A stretch of DNA of 14,876 nt from CAWBRT01 sp050015355. Its GTDB lineage: Bacteria > Acidobacteriota > Terriglobia > Terriglobales > Acidobacteriaceae. Positions 6,408 through 13,191 of the stretch are shown here, in pieces (the first letter of the stretch is position 1; every line of letters begins with the position of its first letter). The notes beneath the pieces are model-generated. The model saw only the letters and a list, made by a program, of their open reading frames with translations. It made no database searches and had not been told where the DNA came from. The position numbers were made by a program, and so were the translations under genes. The stretch lies in NCBI GenBank assembly GCA_050015355.1, contig JBEKBO010000115.1:1-14876 (forward strand), given 5' to 3'.

Positions 6408-8257
6408 GCGCCCCTGGCAAGCGCAGTCGCGTCGACTACATTGCGATCCTCGCCGTCTGCTTCCTCACTCTGGTTCTATCCTGGCTGGTCGGCCCGGATC
6501 GCTATGTTCAGCGCCTCATTCTGCTGGTTGTACTTTGGGCGAGCATGAGTTCGGGATTTAACCTGATCTCCGGCTATGGCGGCCAGGTCGTATTTGGCTA
6601 CATGGTGTTCGTTGGGACAGGTTCTTACACGACGGTCCTGCTATTCAAAGCTTTCAAGCTCTCTCCGTGGATTGGTATGTGGGTCGGTGCGGTCCTCGCG
6701 ATTCTCATCGCCTTCATTATCGGTCTGCCTACACTCCGCCTCCGAGGTCACTACTTCGCCGTGGCGACCATTGCCTTTCCATTGATGGCCTTCCCGGTCC
6801 TGAACCACTTGGGATTCGAGGAGGTCACAATCCCCTTTACCGGTGAGGGCCTGAGTTCTTTTCAGTTTAGGGATCTTCGTTATTACGTTCTAATTGCAGT
6901 CGTTCTGTTGGGCATTGTGCTGGTGCTTATCAAGAAGATTGAGGGAGCACGACTTGGCTTTGCGCTGAACGCTCTCAAACAGAATGAAACCGCCGCCGAG
7001 GGTATGGGCATTGACACCTTCAGAGCGAAGATGATTGCCTTCATGGTCAGCGCGGCGATCGGTGCCATCGGCGGAGTGATTTATGCGTTCAGTCTTCTTT
7101 ATGTATTGACCACCCACGCAGTGTTCGGGCTCTTTATCATCGTCAGGATTCTCAGCATCACCATCGTGGGCGGATTTGGCACGCTCTGGGGACCAGTGAT
7201 TGCGGCGGCTATTTTGGTACCGGTTGGTGAGTTTCTGACAGCGCAGTTCGGCGCCCGAGCGCCCGGAATCCAAGACGTGGTCTACGGCATAGCCCTTGTC
7301 CTCTGTATGTTGTATCTGCCCGATGGCATATGGGGAAGAATGCTCAAGGCGCTGCACAAGCATGGGCCGGCCGACGAAAATCAATCGATTCCCGCACCGG
7401 CTCTGGCCGGCACTCCGGGGGACCCGGCAAGCGCAGTTGTCGCGGCGCTTAGGGCAGAGGCAACTGCCAGCCTCTCGCTGCGCCACGCCAGCCCGGAGGT
7501 GGTCAATAACAAAGAAAATGATCCTCTCCTACGAATCGAAAATGTTTCGAAGTATTTTGGCGGCGTAAAGGCGATAGATGGTCTGAGTGTCAATGTACCA
7601 TTTGGGAAACTTGTCGGCATTATCGGTCCAAATGGCGCCGGCAAAACCACCCTGTTCAATGTCATCAATGGTTACATGGAACCCGAGAAAGGAAAGCTGC
7701 TGTTTGATGATGTCGACACGACATCGATGAAGCCTAACCGGCTATGCAAACTCGGCGTCGGCCGTACCTTCCAGGTTCCACAAATCTTCCGCCACATGAG
7801 CGTTGTTGAGAACATCATGGTCGGCGCCTTTGCAAAGACCAGAGATGCGGACGAAGCTTTTGCCATCGCCGAGAATGTCGCTAGGCAAATGGGGCTCAGT
7901 AAACGATCGACACATTTGGCCGCCGGCCTGACGATGTGGGAGATAAAGATGGTCGAGATCTCCCGGGCGCTCGCAACCAAACCCCAATTGCTGCTGCTTG
8001 ACGAGCCCATGTCTGGCTTGAATCTGGAAGAGACGGACCGCATCGGCGCCATCATACGCGCCATTGCAGACAGGGGTATCACCATCATTGTGATCGAGCA
8101 CGTCGTGCAAAGCCTGGTGAAAATTGCCGACGTCATGGTGGCTCTCGATCACGGGCAGAAGGTGGCCGAAGGGACTCCGCAAGAAGTCATCGAGCATCCT
8201 GAAGTCATCGAAGCTTATCTCGGGGCTAAGTGGAGAAAGCGCTATGCTGGTCGTTGA
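6404..8257 (+). CDS. Fused LivM permease / LivG ATPase of the HAAT importer
   Basis: This 617-residue protein joins two subunits normally encoded separately. Residues about 1-320 are the LivM permease, with membrane segments and the motifs NLISGYGGQVVFG (53-65) and GLPTLRLRGHYFAVAT (107-122). An Ala/Pro-rich linker spans about 321-373, and 374-617 are a LivG ATPase. ATPase motifs: Walker A GPNGAGKTT (408-416), Q-loop Q457, Walker B LLLLDEP (529-535) and H566. Where LSGGQ is expected the sequence reads LAAGLTMWEIK (505-515); LivG domains of such fusions often carry a divergent LTL-type segment there. AGGAG (6391-6395) is 8 nt before the ATG, which overlaps the livH stop. The uninterrupted frame with a proper linker shows a true fusion rather than a lost stop. 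A separate LivF partner follows, overlapping by 14 nt. Confidence 0.93.
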   Translation: MSAPGKRSRVDYIAILAVCFLTLVLSWLVGPDRYVQRLILLVVLWASMSSGFNLISGYGGQVVFGYMVFVGTGSYTTVLLFKAFKLSPWIGMWVGAVLAILIAFIIGLPTLRLRGHYFAVATIAFPLMAFPVLNHLGFEEVTIPFTGEGLSSFQFRDLRYYVLIAVVLLGIVLVLIKKIEGARLGFALNALKQNETAAEGMGIDTFRAKMIAFMVSAAIGAIGGVIYAFSLLYVLTTHAVFGLFIIVRILSITIVGGFGTLWGPVIAAAILVPVGEFLTAQFGARAPGIQDVVYGIALVLCMLYLPDGIWGRMLKALHKHGPADENQSIPAPALAGTPGDPASAVVAALRAEATASLSLRHASPEVVNNKENDPLLRIENVSKYFGGVKAIDGLSVNVPFGKLVGIIGPNGAGKTTLFNVINGYMEPEKGKLLFDDVDTTSMKPNRLCKLGVGRTFQVPQIFRHMSVVENIMVGAFAKTRDADEAFAIAENVARQMGLSKRSTHLAAGLTMWEIKMVEISRALATKPQLLLLDEPMSGLNLEETDRIGAIIRAIADRGITIIVIEHVVQSLVKIADVMVALDHGQKVAEGTPQEVIEHPEVIEAYLGAKWRKRYAGR

Positions 8258-8954
8258 AGACGTTGTTGTCGAGTACGGGGGAATGACGGCCCTCCGCAAG
8301 GTCTCAATCAAGCTTGCAGAAGGCGAATTCGTGTCCATCGTCGGACCAAACGGCGCCGGCAAGAGCACAATCCTAAAAGCGATTTCCGGCACGGTAAGAT
8401 GCAAGTCGGGACATATCTACTACCGTAACAACGAAATTACCGGAATGCCGGCACATAAGCGCACGGAACTTGGGATCATCCATGTCCCAGAAGGCCGGCG
8501 CATATTTCCCTCTCTTACTGTGATGGAGAATCTCGAAATCGGCGCCTACCGTCCCGAGGCTCGCGGCTCCGCAGCCAAGACGCTCGAGATGGTCTTCGAA
8601 TACTTTCCTATCCTGAAGGAAAGACGTGAGCAGAGGGGAAGCAATCTGAGCGGCGGTGAACAGCAGATGCTCGCTATAAGCCGAGGATTGATGTCCATGC
8701 CACATGTCCTTATTCTTGATGAGCCGTCATTGGGCCTTTCCCCAAGGCTTACTGAAGTGATTTTCGAAGCGGTGAGGAAGTTGCAAGAGAACTTAAAGTT
8801 CAGCATTCTGCTGGTCGAGCAGCGGGCGCTTGAGGCTCTGGAGTTGTGTAATCGCGGCTATATTTTAGAGTCCGGTCGAATCACTACCAGTGGCGACCGT
8901 GAACAGTTGATGGGCAACTCGGTCGTGCAAAGAGCTTACCTCGGCGCCATCTGA
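8244..8954 (+). CDS. livF: HAAT-family ABC importer ATPase, LivF type
   Basis: This 236-residue ATPase is the second nucleotide-binding subunit, working as a heterodimer with the LivG half of the preceding fusion. Motifs are canonical: Walker A GPNGAGKST (34-42), the LivF mark VPEGRRIFP (81-89), signature LSGGEQ (135-140), Walker B LILDEP (156-161) and LLVEQ (189-193), in which Gln replaces the H-loop His as usual for LivF. ATG 8244 is chosen because GGAG (8232-8235) is 8 nt upstream and the protein then starts with the normal first beta-strand; the open frame extends 40 codons further upstream inside the previous gene without family similarity. It overlaps the fusion gene by 14 nt. Because the LivG half lacks a standard signature, LivF supplies the only LSGGQ-type motif. 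The symbol marks the family; the ligand is unknown. Confidence 0.94.
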   Translation: MLVVEDVVVEYGGMTALRKVSIKLAEGEFVSIVGPNGAGKSTILKAISGTVRCKSGHIYYRNNEITGMPAHKRTELGIIHVPEGRRIFPSLTVMENLEIGAYRPEARGSAAKTLEMVFEYFPILKERREQRGSNLSGGEQQMLAISRGLMSMPHVLILDEPSLGLSPRLTEVIFEAVRKLQENLKFSILLVEQRALEALELCNRGYILESGRITTSGDREQLMGNSVVQRAYLGAI

Positions 8955-8992
8955 TCGCGCATAACCCGAACCGGGCTCGCGTTATTTCGCGA
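8955..8992 (+). terminator. Long imperfect hairpin right after livF; attenuator or processing stem
   Basis: Immediately after the stop codon, TCGCG (8955-8959) pairs with CGCGA (8988-8992), ATAAC (8961-8965) with GTTAT (8981-8985), and CGA (8967-8969) with TCG (8977-8979) around a 7-nt loop, with a small internal loop and one C-C mismatch between. An alternative core is CCCG/CGGG (8965-8968 / 8972-8975). No T-run follows, so a full intrinsic terminator is doubtful. The rest of the gap to 9093 shows nothing else clear. Confidence 0.45.
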
Positions 8993-9093
8993 CAAGTTCG
9001 ATAATGGCCACGCCTCGCCAGGCAAAGACATGCTAGGGAAATGGCGTGCCTCCCAGCTAACGACCCAACGTGAGATTTTTGAAGGAGTCCTCC

Positions 9094-10497
9094 GTGAATG
9101 ACACAAGCATATCAGAAAAACTGGCTGCACAAATTGACCGCATTTCGTATGATCAGCTTCCCGAGTCGACTATAACGAAAGCAAAACTCTGTATCTTGGA
9201 CCTACTTGGCGCTCACTATGCGGGCTATCGCATCGCTCCCTGTGATGCCGTTAGAGGATACATCTCCTATATCAAGGGGGAAGCGCAGTCAACTGTTTGG
9301 AGTACCGGAGAACGCACTTCTTGTACCGAGGCGGCTTTCGCGAACAGTGCCATAGCGCACGTAACAGTCTTTGACGATATGCACGCGAAGAGCGCCTCGC
9401 ACTATGGGTCTATGATGATTCCCGCAGCTCTTGCGCTGGGTGAATATCTGGGCTGCGGCGGCCGGGATCTAATTACTTCTATCGTCGCCGGCTACGAAGC
9501 GGGCATTCGAGTCGGCTCGGCGATAACGTCGCCATTCTTTGCAAACTCAGGGTTTCGGCCGAGCGGAACGTTTGGTGCAATTGGAAGCGCGGCAACCACC
9601 GGCAGACTACTCAGGTTAAGCCGCGAACAGATGGTGAATGCCTTTGGACTGGCGGCAAACTTCGGCGTGGGACTGATGGCCTGGGCCAACGATGGAACCG
9701 ACGATTCGATGTATCATACGGCGCTCGCTTCAAGAAATGGGATGCTTTCCGCGATGCTGGCCAAGAGTGGAGCAGTTGCTCCACGTCATGTTTTCGAAAT
9801 CAAGGACGGATTCGCGAAGGTTTATGCCGGGAACGAACAAGCCAGCCAGGCGATCATCGCGAATGCTGACTCCAGGTACAAGATCGAAGAAGTCTACTTC
9901 AAGCCGGTTGCGGCCTGTGCCTTCGTGCAGTCCGCCGCAAGGGCGACACTGCAGATTGCCAGCAAGAAGGACTTCAACGTAGAGGACATTACAGAGATCG
10001 AGGTAAGAGTTTTCCCGCAGGGCAAGCATTACCCCGGACTTGATTATCATGGGCCATTTCATGGGGTGATGCAGGCGCAGATGAGTAATCCGTTTACGAT
10101 CGCGTCGATTCTTGCTAAGGGTCATATAAGGTTCGAGGACTTCACGGTTCTAAATGACCCCATCGTGCAGATGCTGGCTGCGAAAGTGCGACTTTTGGTG
10201 GATGAAGAGGCAGCTTCGCGGTGGCCGGGCGAACAGCTTGTAAAGATTAAAATGACTCTCAAAGACGGGACTGCCCGCGAGAGCGTCAGCAATAATCCGC
10301 ACTTTCTTACTCCCGATGAAGTACTAGCCAAGTGTCGCTTGTATGTTGGTGATGCGCTCGGCGAGACAGCGGCCGCCCAGCTTATCGAGATGGTCCAGGA
10401 TATTGAGACTGTCGGTAAAGTCAGTGCACTTGCAGAGATCATTCGGTGCAGCTTCAAAACCTCAGGCGCACGAGCGGAAGCGGCGACCAGGACCTAA
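9094..10497 (+). CDS. MmgE/PrpD-family protein, copy 1, with altered active-site residues
   Basis: This 467-residue protein belongs to the MmgE/PrpD family (2-methylcitrate dehydratase, cis-aconitate decarboxylase, iminodisuccinate epimerase). The all-helical N-terminal domain has HVTVFDDMH (89-97) and GFRPSGTFG (153-161), and the C-terminal domain starts after about residue 265 (K270-PVAAC). GTG 9094 is taken as the start: GAAGGAG (9081-9087) is 6 nt upstream, whereas an in-frame GTG at 9070 would overlap that ribosome-binding site. Compared with copy 2 in this window, several polar family residues are replaced: V92 for Asp, R155 for His in the GFHPTGT motif, and S205 for Lys. It is therefore probably an enzyme of different chemistry, or a non-catalytic partner of copy 2. 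It is the first enzyme gene after the importer. Family is certain; reaction unknown. Confidence 0.88.
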   Translation: MNDTSISEKLAAQIDRISYDQLPESTITKAKLCILDLLGAHYAGYRIAPCDAVRGYISYIKGEAQSTVWSTGERTSCTEAAFANSAIAHVTVFDDMHAKSASHYGSMMIPAALALGEYLGCGGRDLITSIVAGYEAGIRVGSAITSPFFANSGFRPSGTFGAIGSAATTGRLLRLSREQMVNAFGLAANFGVGLMAWANDGTDDSMYHTALASRNGMLSAMLAKSGAVAPRHVFEIKDGFAKVYAGNEQASQAIIANADSRYKIEEVYFKPVAACAFVQSAARATLQIASKKDFNVEDITEIEVRVFPQGKHYPGLDYHGPFHGVMQAQMSNPFTIASILAKGHIRFEDFTVLNDPIVQMLAAKVRLLVDEEAASRWPGEQLVKIKMTLKDGTARESVSNNPHFLTPDEVLAKCRLYVGDALGETAAAQLIEMVQDIETVGKVSALAEIIRCSFKTSGARAEAATRT

Positions 10498-10589
10498 GGA
10501 TCCGCACACCTACTCCTTCTTGAGGCGACATCCTAAGCAGGGCCACATAGGCGAAGCAGCACTTATCACTTCGTGAGGAGGCATCTGGT

Positions 10590-11744
10590 ATGAGTGAGTT
10601 TCGGAAGATTCCCTGCGTAATCCAGCGTGGGGGGACTAGTAAGGGCGTTTATTTGCACGAACGCGATTTGCCCAAAGACTCTGAGCAAAGAACCAAGGTG
10701 ATCTTGTCCATCTTTGGCAGTCCCGACAGGAGGCAAATTGATGGCCTTGGTGGAGCTGATCCGCTAACCAGTAAAGTAGCCATCATTTCGCCGTCCACGC
10801 GGCCCGACTGTGATGTTGATTATACGTTTGGCGCAGTTGATCTCACTGAACCGCTCATCGATTACAGGGGAAACTGCGGAAACATTTCGGCAGGAGTCGG
10901 TCCATTCGCTATTGATGAGGGGCTGGTTTGTGCCTCTGGGCGTGAAACTGTCGTCCGGATTCTGAATACCAATACCAACAAGGTTCTTAAGGCCTATGTA
11001 CCGACCAGTGGGGGTAGAACTCAGTATTTAGGTGACTATGCTATCGCTGGAGTGCCCGGCAAGGGAGCAAAGATCTTGCTTGACTATGCCGGAACCGCCG
11101 GTTCAGCAACGGGAAAGGTTCTTCCGACCGGACGTCCTATAGACTGCGTTTCCATAGGATCGCTAGGAACTATTGAGATGTCCATCGTTGATGCCGGCAA
11201 TCCCGTCTGCTTCATAAAGCCGGGAGCGCTGGGTCTTGTTGGGGCGGAAGGACCTCGGGACGAGCGTGTCACAAGTCTGCTGAGCACCATCGAGCTCATC
11301 AGGGGAACTGCCGCCAAAATGATCGGACTGGTGCAGGACGAAGCTAGAGCCCGGATGGAGTCGCCTGCCATCCCGCTACTATCAATCGTCAGCCCGCCGG
11401 CGGGTTACGTTAGCTTCTCCGACGGGCGCCGCATTGGCGCGGAAGAGATCGACTTCGTCGCCCGAGTATTTTATATGCAAGAAATGCACAAGACATACTC
11501 GGTGACTGCAACGGTCTGTACGGGAACCGCGGCCATGATACCGGGTACCGTGGTACATCAGGCCACGTCGGCCAGAGCGCACGAAACAGGCATCGTTCGC
11601 CTTGGTCATCCAAGTGGAGTCATTCCGATAGAGGTCGAGGTCGACTGCAAACCGGACGGGGTGGCGCTTAATAAAGCAGCACTGGGAAGAACGTCGCGCC
11701 GGATCATGGACGGATTCGTCTATGTTCCGGAAAGCCTCTTCTAA
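10590..11744 (+). CDS. prpF: PrpF-family isomerase (2-methylaconitate / 4-oxalomesaconate type)
   Basis: This 384-residue protein belongs to the PrpF family: 2-methylaconitate cis-trans isomerase (AcnD-accessory protein), 3-methylitaconate delta-isomerase and 4-oxalomesaconate tautomerase. All move a double bond by proton transfer in an unsaturated polycarboxylate. It has the twin diaminopimelate-epimerase-like fold, with the N-terminal mark IQRGGTSKG (11-19), GLGGADPLTSKVAI (52-65) and NCGNISAG (95-102). K62 and C96 match the Lys and Cys proposed as catalytic in PrpF (from memory, K73 and C107 in the Shewanella protein). GAGGAGG (10575-10581) is 8 nt before the ATG. No AcnD, PrpC or PrpB is nearby, so the role is probably a tautomerase or isomerase step in another pathway, alongside the two MmgE/PrpD proteins (inference). 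The symbol denotes the family, not proven 2-methylaconitate activity. Confidence 0.88.
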   Translation: MSEFRKIPCVIQRGGTSKGVYLHERDLPKDSEQRTKVILSIFGSPDRRQIDGLGGADPLTSKVAIISPSTRPDCDVDYTFGAVDLTEPLIDYRGNCGNISAGVGPFAIDEGLVCASGRETVVRILNTNTNKVLKAYVPTSGGRTQYLGDYAIAGVPGKGAKILLDYAGTAGSATGKVLPTGRPIDCVSIGSLGTIEMSIVDAGNPVCFIKPGALGLVGAEGPRDERVTSLLSTIELIRGTAAKMIGLVQDEARARMESPAIPLLSIVSPPAGYVSFSDGRRIGAEEIDFVARVFYMQEMHKTYSVTATVCTGTAAMIPGTVVHQATSARAHETGIVRLGHPSGVIPIEVEVDCKPDGVALNKAALGRTSRRIMDGFVYVPESLF

Positions 11745-11796
11745 AGGTGCCAGTCGCTGTAAACACACTAACAAGCATATAGGTCAGGAGGGCAAA

Positions 11797-13149
11797 ATGA
11801 GCGTGCACCATCTTTTATGTAAAAGGGCAGAAGAAGGAAAGCCAATTCGTGTAGGCATGATCGGGGCAGGAAGGTACGGTGCCATGTACTTGGCGCAGTC
11901 CCGGTTCATCCCAGGCATTCAAATCGTAGCCATTGCAGATCTTGACGTGGAGAAGGCACGGAAGTCTCTTCTTGATTCCGGGTACGATGCAGGCTCCATC
12001 GTATTTGTGAAGTCCGCTAGTGAAATTAATGATGCAGCGAAGCAGGGGAAGGTATCGCTGACCACTGATTCCGACAAACTGATCCAGTCAGAACTTGATA
12101 TTGTCATTGAGATCACGGGGACCGTTGAAGCAGCGACGAAGCACGCCTGGTGCGCGCTAGACAGCGGCAAGCATGTGGTGATGGTGAGCACCGAGGCCGA
12201 TGCTCTCGTCGGCTGTGCCTTGCAGAAGAAGGCCGAAGAGAAAGGGGTTGTATATTCGTTTGGGTACGGAGACGAGCCGGCAGAGCTGTGCGAAATGATT
12301 GACTGGGCCAGGAGCTCGGGGTTCCAAGTCGCATGTGTCGGCAAGTACATCGAGTACACCCCGGAGAAGCGGCATTGTAATCCGAGCAATGTGTGGGACT
12401 TCAAGGGCTATCCTAAGGAGCTGAGCAGCCAGCTCAATGCCAAGCTGTTCAGCTCGTTCGTCGATGGAACCAAGACACTGACGGAGGCGTGTTGCGCGGC
12501 CAACGCATCCGGGCTGGTCCCGCCGTGGGGCGGCATGAAGTTCCCGCCGCTTGAGTATGACCAGATGCCAAACATGCTCCGTCCCAAATCGGAGGGCGGT
12601 ATTCTCGACTCCTGCGATACTGTCGAAGTTCCTTCCAACTTCTATCCCGACGGAAGACTCGTCACCAAGCATCTGCGCTGGGGCGTATTCATCACCTTCA
12701 AGGCGCGCTCGGACTATGCCGCCGGCTTCTTGACCGATTTCCGCAATGAGAAGCGGGTAATGGTGGACGACACGGGCCATTACGGGCTCATGTACAGGCC
12801 GACCCACATTCTCGGGCTCGAGTTGAACAAAAGCGTTGCCTCCGTCGGCCTGTTCGGGCTTCCGACCGGCTGCCCCGAGGGATTTACTGCGGACATGGTG
12901 GCCGTCGCCAAGAAGGATCTGCAGCCTGGCGAAAGCCTGGATGGTCCGGGCGCGTACACCACGTACGGCCAGCTCGTTCCGGCTAAAGAAAGCCTACAAC
13001 GGCAGTATCTGCCCACAGGGTTCAGCGAAAAGGTTAAGGTCATCCGCCCTGTCAAAAAAGACACGATCTTGACCTACGCCGATGTCTCAATTGACGAAAG
13101 CCTTTTCTCGTATAAGCTTCGCAAGCAGATCGAGACAGGGAAACTCTAG
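11797..13149 (+). CDS. NAD(P)-dependent oxidoreductase with C-terminal SAF domain (COG4091 type)
   Basis: This 450-residue protein has an N-terminal Rossmann fold with G23-A-G25-R-Y-G28 in VGMIGAGRYGAM and an acidic residue after the second strand (VAIADLD), suggesting NAD preference. The middle resembles homoserine-dehydrogenase-like catalytic domains, and the C-terminal SAF (antifreeze-like) domain starts near AVAKKDLQPGESLDG and ends in KVKVIRPVKKDTILTYADV. Proteins of this layout are annotated as predicted homoserine dehydrogenases, but their position in sugar-acid and carboxylate clusters points to hydroxy-acid or related oxidation. ATG 11797 has CAGGAGGG (11785-11792) 4 nt upstream; the open frame runs back into the prpF gene but is not needed. 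The 52-bp spacing to prpF and 42-bp spacing to the next gene argue for one operon. Family is clear; substrate not known. Confidence 0.85.
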   Translation: MSVHHLLCKRAEEGKPIRVGMIGAGRYGAMYLAQSRFIPGIQIVAIADLDVEKARKSLLDSGYDAGSIVFVKSASEINDAAKQGKVSLTTDSDKLIQSELDIVIEITGTVEAATKHAWCALDSGKHVVMVSTEADALVGCALQKKAEEKGVVYSFGYGDEPAELCEMIDWARSSGFQVACVGKYIEYTPEKRHCNPSNVWDFKGYPKELSSQLNAKLFSSFVDGTKTLTEACCAANASGLVPPWGGMKFPPLEYDQMPNMLRPKSEGGILDSCDTVEVPSNFYPDGRLVTKHLRWGVFITFKARSDYAAGFLTDFRNEKRVMVDDTGHYGLMYRPTHILGLELNKSVASVGLFGLPTGCPEGFTADMVAVAKKDLQPGESLDGPGAYTTYGQLVPAKESLQRQYLPTGFSEKVKVIRPVKKDTILTYADVSIDESLFSYKLRKQIETGKL

Positions 13150-13157
13150 TAACGCGA

Positions 13158-13172
13158 CAAAAGAAACTTTTG
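13158..13172 (+). repeat. Tight AT-rich hairpin just before the ribosome-binding site of MmgE/PrpD copy 2
   Basis: CAAAAG (13158-13163), loop AAA, CTTTTG (13167-13172) forms a perfect 6-bp stem. It ends 4 nt before the AGGAGG Shine-Dalgarno (13177-13182), so it could keep the site open or slightly modulate initiation. Confidence 0.35.
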
Positions 13173-13191
13173 GATCAGGAGGCTTTGGTTT

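Noticed and set aside
6404..8257. LivM-LivG fusion as a sequencing or assembly error
   Set aside because: The frame is continuous through a 50-residue linker, and such fusions are known in HAAT importers.
12157..12807. 216-codon open frame on the minus strand inside the SAF-domain oxidoreductase
   Set aside because: Antisense to a well-supported gene, with no domain or start context of its own.
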